From Bin5 sp034428395 (GTDB taxonomy: Bacteria > Chloroflexota > Anaerolineae > Caldilineales > Caldilineaceae): a stretch of DNA of 9,322 nucleotides. Under the pieces are notes generated by a model, which ran no database searches, was not told where the DNA came from, and worked only from the letters and a program-made list of their open reading frames with translations. Below are positions 1-6,633 of this stretch, in pieces. The position numbers and the translations under genes were made by a program. How positions within the stretch are numbered: position 1 is the first letter of the stretch; the number at the start of each line of letters is the position of its first letter. The stretch lies in the NCBI GenBank assembly GCA_034428395.1, contig DAOUHX010000419.1, positions 1 through 9,322 of the forward strand. Reading direction: 5' to 3'.

Positions 1-1444
1 CATAGGCGGCATATAACTTGACGTCCTCGGCGCGGAGGCCGCTGAAGTTCAACCGCAGGCGGATGGGGCCGTCTTCGCACTGCACGGTATCCCCTCCCTG
101 CCAGCTGAGCGGCTGGCAGAGGCCGGACTGGGTCGGCAAATTACAATCCGCTTCGGAGAATCCCGGCAGCGGTTCCAACTTCTCGCTCAGAATCTCCGCA
201 GATACTGCGCTATGCTCGCTGAGTCCGTCAACATTGAGGGCGACTTTCGCCGGGCTGCCGTCGAGGTCGATGGGCGCAGAGACGATGTGAGCCCCCCGTC
301 CGGGCTTCAAGCGCGCGGCAGTGGAGGGCCGGAAGTAGCCGAGGCGGTCGCGCGGCCAGCTCGCGACCCGCACACCGTCGCTGCTCTGTTCGGGCCAGGG
401 CGCGTACCAGAAGAGCGTCTCGTCACCGACCTGTTCAAAACCCTGTCCCTGCATCAGGGCCGGATAGTTGACAAGGGTATGGCCGTCCGGCAACTCCTGC
501 CAACCGTCCTCGGCCGCGGACACGATCGGGTAGTCGGCGACCGGCTCGCGATAGTGAAGCGCGTCGTTGCTGACGGCCAGGCCCAGGTCCATCGTGACCA
601 GGCGGCGGTCGTTGGAGGGGTGGCCGTTCCACATGCCGTAGAAGCCGACGATGACGTTGCCGCGATTCCAGAGGCCGGCGCCGAGGTGAATCTGTTCGCC
701 GCTGCTGCCGCCGGCGACGGCCGGTCGCGGCGAGACGTTTGAACGACGCATGCCCATGCAGGAGGCCTGCGACCAGTTTTCAAAATCGTAGGAGACATAG
801 GTGACCAACTGCCGCACCCCGCCGGCGTGTACGCCGCCCTGCCCGCAGACGTAGTAGCAGCCGTCGTGCCGCGTACCGCCGGCCATCTCCAGCCAGGAGC
901 CGACCGGATTGTCGGGCGACTCGCGCCAGATCAGCCCGTTAGGGCTGTAAGCGGCGGCGAAGCGGTTCTCGTATTTGCGCGACTGGAACAGCATCTTGAA
1001 GAGGCGGCTGGGATCGGGATCGTCGGGGTCGTAGTAGACGACGCAGCTCTGTACGTGGTGGTTGCCCTGGTTGAGATCGACGAGGTTGTTGCGGCGGTTG
1101 CCGTTGTACTCGACTAGACCGAGCTGCGGCTTGTGCCACTTATAGCCGTCCTTGCTGGTTGCGAAGCAGACACGCTCGAACCAGCCGGGGTCGTCTCCCT
1201 GGCCTAGGTACCACATCAGCAGAATGTCGTCGACGCGCACGACGGTCCCGTAATAGACAACGCGCCGGCTGTCCGGCGCACCTTCCTCACCCAGCCCGAC
1301 GACGACGCGCGTGCGGCCGCAGGGCGTATGGTGGCCGTCCAGGTGCAGCTCGACGCCGCACTGCAGGGGCAGGCTGTGATCGTCGAAAGGAAAAAGTACG
1401 ATTTCGTCCAACTGCTGGCGCGGTCCGCCGTTGTGAATGATCAT
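1..1444 (-). CDS. Glycosidase-like beta-propeller protein B (3' end cut by window edge)
   Basis: An open frame of 481 codons runs from ATG at 1444 to the left edge with no stop. GGAG lies 6 nt before the ATG (CCGGAGTCTGCGATG), which supports the start. It is a paralog of the two other propeller proteins here. It has a blade motif DGYKWHKPQLGL (residues 99-110) followed by NN (119-120), then SPNGLIW (167-173), SYDFENW (218-224) and VSNDALHY (291-298). The C-terminal sandwich domain carries PGFSEADCN (427-435), and VKLY (475-478) aligns with the TKLYS close to the C-terminus of the paralogs, so only a few to about 25 residues are probably missing. It is the most divergent copy: it lacks the N-terminal KQLF-x-DDY segment. 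There is no signal peptide or membrane segment, so it is probably cytosolic. It follows the PhyH gene by 65 nt and is the third gene of the leftward operon. Fold assignment (five-bladed propeller of the GH32/GH43 kind) is from family resemblance; catalytic activity is unproven. Confidence 0.85.
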   Translation of the reverse strand, partial: MIIHNGGPRQQLDEIVLFPFDDHSLPLQCGVELHLDGHHTPCGRTRVVVGLGEEGAPDSRRVVYYGTVVRVDDILLMWYLGQGDDPGWFERVCFATSKDGYKWHKPQLGLVEYNGNRRNNLVDLNQGNHHVQSCVVYYDPDDPDPSRLFKMLFQSRKYENRFAAAYSPNGLIWRESPDNPVGSWLEMAGGTRHDGCYYVCGQGGVHAGGVRQLVTYVSYDFENWSQASCMGMRRSNVSPRPAVAGGSSGEQIHLGAGLWNRGNVIVGFYGMWNGHPSNDRRLVTMDLGLAVSNDALHYREPVADYPIVSAAEDGWQELPDGHTLVNYPALMQGQGFEQVGDETLFWYAPWPEQSSDGVRVASWPRDRLGYFRPSTAARLKPGRGAHIVSAPIDLDGSPAKVALNVDGLSEHSAVSAEILSEKLEPLPGFSEADCNLPTQSGLCQPLSWQGGDTVQCEDGPIRLRLNFSGLRAEDVKLYAAY

Positions 1445-1509
1445 CGCAGACTCCGGAGCGTTTCGGTACGACCGCGCCCTGCGGTGGGAGGGCCGCGGCG
1501 CGCCGCCTA

Positions 1510-2298
1510 TCAAACCATTTCAGGCTGCATGGCGCCGGCGCCGAACATGATGTTGAACCGGTCCCCGTTAGCGGCGACGGTTGCGGCGTCCATGTAGCAT
1601 GCGCTGAAGGCGCGGCGAGGGATATCAGTGTTGTTGACCTCAGAGCTGTGCGGCAGGTGGTTGTGGAGGAGGACGGATTCGCCGGCCTCCAATTCCAGAT
1701 AGACAATTTCGGCGTCGCGTGTCAGCTCCTCGGCCTGTTCCGGCTCCATGAAGCCGGATGGGTTGGAGGGGTTAATGAGGGTATGGTGGGCGCCGGGTAC
1801 GATCTGTACGCAGCCGTTCTCTATGGTCGCAGGATCGAGGGCGGTCCAGACCGTGATCAGGGGATCGCGGTCGAGATATCTCCAGCGATCCTGGTGCCAT
1901 ATCAAAGGGGTGCCCTCGCGGGCCGGCTTGTTCATGAACATGGCGCGGTAACAGGCAACCGCCGTGGCCTCGCCGTAGACGCGGGCGCAGATGTGGCGGA
2001 ACAGCGGCTTCTGCATGTAGGCCAGGAAGTTGGGATCGTACTCCAGGTCCTGGATCTTGCGGTAGCTGAGGGTGGCACCCTTGTGGCCCTTGGTCTGGGG
2101 GCCTGGCTTGCCGGTGCCGGGCTCGCGGTCGAGCTGCATGGCGATGCGGCTGTAGTCGAGCGGGGCGCGGCCGAGCATAATGTCGTCCATGCGCTCCTGG
2201 AGGATGGCGAGTTCATCTTCGCTCAAGACTTTGCCCAGACGCAAGTAGCCCTGGGCTTCATATTGGCGCCACTGTTCGTCCGTCAATGTTTCCTTCAT
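1510..2298 (-). CDS. PhyH-family Fe(II)/2-oxoglutarate dioxygenase 1
   Basis: A 262-residue protein of usual length for the phytanoyl-CoA dioxygenase (PhyH) family, double-stranded beta-helix oxygenases that couple 2-oxoglutarate decarboxylation to substrate hydroxylation. The iron ligands are visible: H135 and D137 in WHQD, and the distal H217 in LPHSS. R228 (or R229) in the PRRAFSACY stretch is placed to bind the 2-oxoglutarate carboxylate, 11-12 residues after H217 as in human PHYH. The core segment ITVWTALD (148-155), then ENG (160-162) and PGAHH (168-172), is typical. GGGAG sits 6 nt before the ATG. The gene lies between two propeller genes (75 nt after A, 65 nt before B), which suggests one mRNA and one pathway. 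No signal peptide is seen, so a cytosolic location is likely. Bacterial PhyH proteins act on many small molecules; phytanoyl-CoA itself is not implied and the substrate is unknown. A 12-bp GC palindrome (1495-1506) lies just after the stop. Confidence 0.93.
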   Translation of the reverse strand: MKETLTDEQWRQYEAQGYLRLGKVLSEDELAILQERMDDIMLGRAPLDYSRIAMQLDREPGTGKPGPQTKGHKGATLSYRKIQDLEYDPNFLAYMQKPLFRHICARVYGEATAVACYRAMFMNKPAREGTPLIWHQDRWRYLDRDPLITVWTALDPATIENGCVQIVPGAHHTLINPSNPSGFMEPEQAEELTRDAEIVYLELEAGESVLLHNHLPHSSEVNNTDIPRRAFSACYMDAATVAANGDRFNIMFGAGAMQPEMV

Positions 2299-2373
2299 TG
2301 TGCTCTCCCGGTCAGTGCGTTGGTCGAGAATCTTTCGTGAGTCTATTCTACAAGAAGAAGGCTGCGGCTGGAA

Positions 2374-3921
2374 TCAGTCGATACGCGTTCTGATTTTGAC
2401 CTGCCACACCATGACTTCGGGCGGGTCGATAGTGAGTGAGTAGAGCTTGGTACCGGGAGCGATGTGAAAGCGGAGCTTGATGTAGAACTCGGATTGGACA
2501 AGGTTTGGGAAGCGGTCGCGGCGGCTGTCGGAGATGGGCGGCCAGCCGGGCTTGCCGTTCCAGGAGAGCGCGGCGTCGAGCGAGTCGGTGCGGATCGGAT
2601 CGCAGTCAGCGGCGGTGTAACCGGGCATCGGCTCGCCGCTGTCGGCCAGCAGCTCGTAACGGAGCTCACCGGCGGCAGCGTCGACGTTGACATGAATCTG
2701 ACCACCCTCTTCCTGCCGGAATCGGTGGGTGGTAAGGATACCCGGGGCATAGGCGTCGGCTTCGACGCTGACATAGCCGTCCCGGCGTAGCTGCGCGACG
2801 CCTTTGCCGCGGCGGTTAGGCGTCGAGTATGCGCCCTGCCAGGGCTGCGCGCTGTAGCCGCTGTGGGTCAGGTTGCCGGCCATGTAGAAGAACCAGAGTT
2901 TGCCGTCGTGCAGGACGGGGCCATCGGCGTAGAGCATGCCTCCGTCCCAGGCGCCCAGTTCGCCGCGCGGGATGAAGGGCCGGCGCCAGCGCGTCCAGGA
3001 GACGGTGTCGCGGCTGACCGCCAGCTGAGAATCGACGAAGCCGTCGACGCGCGCGGGCAGGGCGTTGGAGCCGCTCTCCTGGCCCCAGTAGTTTGCCGCG
3101 TCGGCGATGGCGTAGGGTTCAGAGAGGTCGGTCAGAAAGGTCTGCAGCGTGATGACGTGGAGGCCGCCGACGGTGCGGGCAACGGGGTCGAAGCCGGCCG
3201 AATAGAATTCGGTGCCGGGCGGGTCGAGCAGGTCCTGTTCGATGACGGTGCGCAGGCCGGACCAGTTGAGGAAGTCCTGGCTGTCGCGGCGGCCGAGAAC
3301 GCGCGTGCGGCGGTTGGAGCCGCGCTGCGAGTAGTAGACATAGGGCGCGTCGGGGTCGATGACGCCGCCGAAGGTCTCGTAGGGGGAGCCGAAGTTGAAG
3401 AGCATCTTTTGGTCGCTGTGGCGGTCTTCGGGGTAGAGTTGCCAGTCGAGGCCGTCGTGGGAATAGTAGGCGCGCCAGCGCTCATTGCCGGACTCGTCAA
3501 CGCCGAACGGCCTGTTGTCGATCATTTTCCAGCGGCGGGCGGCGTCCTGTTCGCGGGGGTCGCAGATCATGGTGAGGTGGTCGGCGGGCGCGTTGGTGAT
3601 GTTGTTGCGCGTGGAGCCGTCGAACTTGACGAGCCCGAGCTCGGGTCGTTCCCAGTTGAGGCCGTCGCTGGAGTCGAGCGCGCAGAGGTAGGAGCGTTCG
3701 CCGTCCCAGGCGCGGTAGTACATGCGGAAGCGGCCCGCCTCTTCGTCGTAGACGACGCGGCCGGGCTGGGCAAACTGCGTGTCCCAGGGCTGGTCGAAGG
3801 GGATGTGTAGCGGCCCGTCGACGGTCAGTTTTTGGGGCTGGTTGAGGACGCGGCGCGCGCCGTGAAGGGACTCGATGAAGTAGTCGTCGATGAAGAGCTG
3901 TTTGCCGGGTGAGCGTTCCAT
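2374..3921 (-). CDS. Glycosidase-like beta-propeller protein A
   Basis: A 515-residue cytosolic protein and first gene of the leftward module. It starts with KQLFIDDY (7-14) and LNQP (26-29), an opening seen in large families of planctomycete, lentisphaeral and Chloroflexota proteins usually labelled hypothetical or GH32-like. Blade-like repeats follow: DGLNWERPELGL (86-97) with NN (106-107), DGLDW (156-160), SQDFLNW (214-220) and SRDTVSW (303-309), then FIPRG (316-320) and WDGGM (325-329). A C-terminal beta-sandwich region carries PMPGYTAADCD (431-441) and TKLYS (491-495), with about 20 extra residues beyond the end of paralog C. Propellers of this kind often hydrolyse or phosphorolyse glycosidic bonds, but I cannot assign catalytic acids securely. 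The ATG is preceded by only a distant AAAGG (13 nt away), so the start is supported mostly by homology with paralog C. It lies 131 nt downstream of the PIN gene. Confidence 0.9.
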   Translation of the reverse strand: MERSPGKQLFIDDYFIESLHGARRVLNQPQKLTVDGPLHIPFDQPWDTQFAQPGRVVYDEEAGRFRMYYRAWDGERSYLCALDSSDGLNWERPELGLVKFDGSTRNNITNAPADHLTMICDPREQDAARRWKMIDNRPFGVDESGNERWRAYYSHDGLDWQLYPEDRHSDQKMLFNFGSPYETFGGVIDPDAPYVYYSQRGSNRRTRVLGRRDSQDFLNWSGLRTVIEQDLLDPPGTEFYSAGFDPVARTVGGLHVITLQTFLTDLSEPYAIADAANYWGQESGSNALPARVDGFVDSQLAVSRDTVSWTRWRRPFIPRGELGAWDGGMLYADGPVLHDGKLWFFYMAGNLTHSGYSAQPWQGAYSTPNRRGKGVAQLRRDGYVSVEADAYAPGILTTHRFRQEEGGQIHVNVDAAAGELRYELLADSGEPMPGYTAADCDPIRTDSLDAALSWNGKPGWPPISDSRRDRFPNLVQSEFYIKLRFHIAPGTKLYSLTIDPPEVMVWQVKIRTRID

Positions 3922-4052
3922 GTGGAATATCGCGCCTTTCTTCCCCTAAAGAATATTGTAAGTCCTACATTGGGACCTGGAGTGTCCAAGACGGGTTTCG
4001 TTCGGAGAACATCGTTGGAAGATTGGGGCCTTAGCAATTTGAATGAAAGCAC

Positions 4053-4514
4053 TCAAGGGCACAAGTCATTTTTCAATAGTCTCCTATGAGAAGCGAACAT
4101 ATAAACATTGCCTCGCGTAAACCGTTTGAAATCCCTCTGCAAGGCTGTATCAGCACCCTTCGCTCTACGTCTGCCGCTCGTTAGCGGTTCATCGGGCTGA
4201 CGTTGGACGACCAGAACCTTGATTCCCGCAACGAGGGCTAGAGCAATAATGTGTGGATCATCAGACTCCAATTGCCCTTCCAACACTTCTTGCTTTTGTA
4301 GTACATCTTCCTTTGGAACCAACTTGAGTCGTCCAGCCCGATTCAATTGTGTGGAATCTAGCCCCCCTGCTTTCCACTCTCGCCGAAATCTATCTGTATC
4401 TGAATAAGCAATCTTTCCGTTTCTGATGTCCATCCACTGTCGTACTGGTTGTAAGTCGCTGTTGGCACGGTTTCGAAAATCGCCGATGCAATTCGCATCC
4501 AAGATTATGCACAC
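4053..4514 (-). CDS. PIN-like domain nuclease, partner of the ATPase
   Basis: A 153-residue protein starting with GTG. ILDAN (4-8) places D6 as the first PIN metal ligand. SDDPHIIALAL (84-94) supplies the central acidic pair, and DTALQRDFK (122-130) looks like the last acidic strand (D122, D128). PIN domains are small Mg/Mn-dependent RNases, common as toxins and in defence. Between VLVV (100-103) and D122 about 18 residues rich in Arg and Pro interrupt what would normally be a direct strand-to-Asp junction. GTG lies 3 nt after the ATPase stop; GAGGA inside the end of the ATPase gene, 7 nt before GTG, serves as its ribosome site, so the pair is probably translationally coupled. The frame ends with TGA, 131 nt before propeller gene A. 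GC content is visibly lower than in the flanking catabolic genes. PIN membership rests on motif spacing only; a structure-based comparison would settle it. Confidence 0.75.
   Translation of the reverse strand: MCIILDANCIGDFRNRANSDLQPVRQWMDIRNGKIAYSDTDRFRREWKAGGLDSTQLNRAGRLKLVPKEDVLQKQEVLEGQLESDDPHIIALALVAGIKVLVVQRQPDEPLTSGRRRAKGADTALQRDFKRFTRGNVYMFASHRRLLKNDLCP
4152..4205. repeat. Putative in-frame insertion with nested hairpin inside the PIN gene
   Basis: These 54 bases encode the 18 residues (Q104-A121) that separate the VLVV strand from the last conserved Asp of the PIN protein. A perfect hairpin, CCGCT-CGTT-AGCGG (4174-4187), sits almost exactly at the centre. It is enclosed by a second pair of arms, ACGTC (4167-4171) and GACGT (4199-4203). 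A small palindromic element inserted in frame would give this pattern. No second copy is in the window, so the repeat nature is inferred. It could instead be an ordinary family-specific loop. Confidence 0.3.
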
Positions 4515-4517
4515 ACG

Positions 4518-5840
4518 CTAGTCCTCAAAGCCCATAAGGCGGTCTGACTCAAGAAGGAAGAAGTCTCTGAATTTGGGCGGAACTCCGATCATGTTGCCCA
4601 TTTCGTCGAAAGAAATGTTGTGAACCTTGACGGTATTTCTCGACGGTTCCAAATAGATGAGCGAGACATCTTCGGGGCCGATGTTCCCCCGTCTTATCTC
4701 GATTCGTGCACGATCTACCAGGTAGTCGCTGTGTGTTTCCACAAGGAAAGTCTGTTTCCCTAGGCTTGCCAGCCGAACCAACAGAGACGAGAACTCCGCT
4801 TGCGCTCTTGGGTGCAAATGAACTTCAGGCTGTTGCATAAGGTGGTAAATTGGCATTTCATTGGCATCCGACCGGCTTCGTACTTGCGATTCGGCCAGTA
4901 CATTTACCAGAATCGGAAAGAGCTGACTTACACCGTATCCAACGTCGGAAAAGCTTACGGTTGGCCCTCTCACTTTGACCCTCATCTGGAAAGGGCCGCT
5001 CTTGGTGTCTCCAAGGTTCTTCATACTTATCCGGCTGAAGAGTCCTGAACTCTTGCCGAATGCATCGAGCTGCTGACTCAGCTTCTCCCATTCCTTCGGG
5101 TTCGAGACGGCCAAGTTCATAAGGAGAGTTGGGACATTGCTGCCTTCCGGATCCAAGAGTTCGCTGACGGGATCGTAAGTGCGTTTCGGTTCGGTTCGGA
5201 CCGGTGCCGTGCTCTGCGTGATCAGGTTGCCGTTGACTCCGAGCCGAAAGAGGCCCGGGTTGTTGTCAAGTTTCTCCCTCGTAAACTTTGTCAGTGCCAT
5301 CTCTTGGTCCATGTCGTCCGCATTGCTTCCTAAGGCGAAACTTTGCAGAAGGAAAAACGGTCTGAATGCCCCAGGAGGGAACGACGCATAGATGACATTG
5401 AAGGTATAGGTCTTTGCCTTTCTCAAAACTAATTCACTTTCCCTTCGCGAAGACTGTCTAATCTCAATGCAGATGTCACCGTCGTCGAAACCTATGGCAG
5501 TTGCCCCTATGACAGGTTCAATTCCATTTGCTTTTTCGATGAACTCAGCTGAGAGACCAACGTTTTCACCTTCGACGTCAATCGAGAACCCGAGGAGAAA
5601 ACTCTTGTCAGACTTCCTGCTCTTCCTGACAATGTCCCCAAAAGTACCCATAGAGTATGAACGAGGGTTAAAGTTGACTTCGCCCTTGTCGATAAAATCC
5701 GCCAGTACTTGGAAGCAGGCCAGAGCAGTCGTCTTGCCAGTGCTGTTCTCGCCGACAAGGAAGGTCAGAGGCCGGATTTCGAACGTCTGGCGTTCGGCAA
5801 AGCAGCGAACCTCTTCGATTGTGAATTGCGTAATGTTCAC
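4518..5840 (-). CDS. AAA/ABC-type ATPase (COG4938/DUF3696-like), candidate defence or toxin regulator
   Basis: A 440-residue ATPase of the SMC/OLD/RecF-like group. RPLTFLVGENSTGKTT puts the Walker A loop at G30-T37. An ABC-signature-like segment DVGYGVSQLFPILV starts at D299. The Walker B region reads LMQQPEVHLHP (334-344), and ETHSD (368-372) is the usual switch/sensor motif. The C-terminal PPKFRDFFLLESDRLMG (421-437) resembles the end of COG4938/DUF3696-type proteins. No nuclease (TOPRIM) domain is present; the nuclease is probably supplied in trans by the PIN gene 3 nt downstream. That layout parallels ATPase-effector pairs in defence (PARIS, RloAB, PtuAB), but no named system is claimed. 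The Walker B acidic pair is replaced by QQ (336-337). The start is GTG with GGAGG 7 nt upstream, which is convincing. Base composition is lower in GC than the flanking modules, suggesting transfer. Confidence 0.88.
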   Translation of the reverse strand: MNITQFTIEEVRCFAERQTFEIRPLTFLVGENSTGKTTALACFQVLADFIDKGEVNFNPRSYSMGTFGDIVRKSRKSDKSFLLGFSIDVEGENVGLSAEFIEKANGIEPVIGATAIGFDDGDICIEIRQSSRRESELVLRKAKTYTFNVIYASFPPGAFRPFFLLQSFALGSNADDMDQEMALTKFTREKLDNNPGLFRLGVNGNLITQSTAPVRTEPKRTYDPVSELLDPEGSNVPTLLMNLAVSNPKEWEKLSQQLDAFGKSSGLFSRISMKNLGDTKSGPFQMRVKVRGPTVSFSDVGYGVSQLFPILVNVLAESQVRSRSDANEMPIYHLMQQPEVHLHPRAQAEFSSLLVRLASLGKQTFLVETHSDYLVDRARIEIRRGNIGPEDVSLIYLEPSRNTVKVHNISFDEMGNMIGVPPKFRDFFLLESDRLMGFED

Positions 5841-5968
5841 AGCTCGACCTCCAGCCTAAGCCCCGCCGCCTCTGCGTGTGTTCCAGCGGCCCCAGAATTG
5901 TACCCGGCAGTGCCTTGAAAGGACGGCTCCGGGAAAGTGGAAGACTCAATCGAGAAGGGAGTGTTCAT
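5837..5968 (-). CDS. Possible small leader ORF overlapping the ATPase start
   Basis: A 43-codon frame from ATG at 5968 ends with TGA overlapping the GTG start of the ATPase (GTGA), the arrangement used for translational coupling. The open frame extends further upstream, to an ATG at 6133 (98 codons), but that part looks like random translation. The last residues, GTAGYNSGAAGTHAEAAG, are Gly/Ala-rich. No ribosome site precedes the ATG at 5968 and I recognise no family. It could equally be a chance frame, since the ATPase has its own strong ribosome site. Confidence 0.2.
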   Translation of the reverse strand: MNTPFSIESSTFPEPSFQGTAGYNSGAAGTHAEAAGLRLEVEL

Positions 5969-6494
5969 TGTGGTGGAGGCAGAGGCCGAAGCACATCCAG
6001 AAGGTTCTACGCACGAACTGAACTTCAAGGGCCGACAGCGACATTCTAGAGGATGCAGGCGGGAGAGGCAACTACAGTGAGGAGAGGGGTGCAGCCCACA
6101 AGTGTGGTGGAAATCGTCTGGCGGGGAATTCATCTCAGCGATGGCTGGAATTTTACAGAGGCTCTTGGAAGAGCCAGGGACAGGCCTTGTGCCTGCCCCA
6201 AACGTGGCGGTGGCGTTCGTTGAATTGGGGGCGGCGCGTGGGGCCGCTGGTTGCGCTGGGCTACATTAGATCCCACACACGTCGGTTGGAGAGGCGTCAG
6301 GGGGGCGTTGCATGGGGAGTCCCCCCGCACAAAGGAGGGCCGAAGGCCCAACCGTCCAAAATGCAGTGGCCAGGGGTTAGTTGCCAGGGGGTCAGGAACT
6401 GCGGGGGCCGGGCATGGCTCCGTTTCTGCCCGAGGTATCGGAATCTGTACGCCGCCTTTGGGATTCTCCCCAAGAAGTGGAGGATTTCCCCGGT
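5841..6494. other. Long intergenic stretch, no convincing gene
   Basis: About 650 bases lie between the divergent ATPase and PhyH2 promoter regions. Open frames exist on both strands but none has a credible ribosome site, motif or protein-like composition. It holds tandem hairpins at 6160-6199 (listed separately), a short CCACA-AG-TGTGG dyad at 6096-6107 and a 5-bp hairpin GGGCC-GAA-GGCCC at 6337-6349. The ATPase promoter must lie here, or further upstream, on the minus strand, but I see no good -35/-10 pair. The stretch may be the decayed edge of an inserted cassette. Confidence 0.5.
6160..6199. repeat. Two adjacent inverted repeats (tandem hairpins)
   Basis: GGCTCTT-GG-AAGAGCC (6160-6175) is a perfect 7-bp inverted repeat. 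One base later GGGACAGGC-CTTGT-GCCTGCCCC (6177-6199) forms a 9-bp stem with one mismatch. Neither is followed by a T-run and no gene ends nearby, so they are not evident terminators. They could be parts of a structured RNA, a binding site or the remnant of a mobile element. Confidence 0.4.
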
Positions 6495-6523
6495 TTGACG
6501 AATGTGCGGCGATTGACTATGAT
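6495..6523 (+). promoter_or_regulatory. Predicted sigma70-type promoter for the PhyH2 operon
   Basis: TTGACG (6495-6500) and TATGAT (6518-6523) are separated by exactly 17 bases. Each hexamer matches the consensus at 5 of 6 positions. Transcription would start near 6530, giving a leader of about 100 nt before the ATG at 6634. It is the best promoter match I see in the window. Confidence 0.6.
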
Positions 6524-6559
6524 TCCGGCGTTGCCAGATGTATTGCCCCTGAGCACGGC

Positions 6560-6586
6560 GCGGGCGCTTTGCCAGAAGCTGCCCGC
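6560..6586 (+). promoter_or_regulatory. Stable hairpin in the 5' leader of PhyH2
   Basis: GCGGGCGCTT (6560-6569) pairs with AAGC (6576-6579) plus GCCCGC (6581-6586), with only T6580 bulged and a 6-nt loop. That is a 10-bp GC-rich stem placed about 30 nt after the predicted transcription start and 47 nt before the start codon. There is no T-run after it, so simple intrinsic attenuation is unlikely. It could affect mRNA stability or be part of a larger regulated fold. Confidence 0.4.
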
Positions 6587-6633
6587 ATTTCCATGATTGA
6601 ATCGGAAACCGACTCCCAAAGAGAGATAGAAAG

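Noticed and set aside
212..742. Plus-strand open frame of 176 codons, and others like it over 827-1117, 1648-2340 and 2863-3810
   Set aside because: They lie opposite real minus-strand genes, have Ala/Val/Gly-rich composition typical of antisense frames in GC-rich DNA, and show no motifs.
1495..1506. 12-bp palindrome GCGGCGCGCCGC after PhyH1
   Set aside because: It has no loop and no T-run, so it is not a terminator; such palindromes are frequent in GC-rich DNA.
3955..3960. TACAAT as a -10 box for propeller gene A (minus strand)
   Set aside because: The only good -35-like hexamer, TTGGAC (3984-3989), is 23 bases away, too far for a standard promoter.
4119..4132. 14-base match AAACCGTTTGAAAT, repeated in reverse complement at 8929-8942
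   Set aside because: One pair of 14-mers is about what chance allows in 9 kb on two strands, and one copy is inside the PIN coding sequence.
4152..4210. GTCCAAC-like end of the PIN insertion, considered as an integron attC site
   Set aside because: No matching GTTRRRY end lies at the right distance and there is no integrase nearby.
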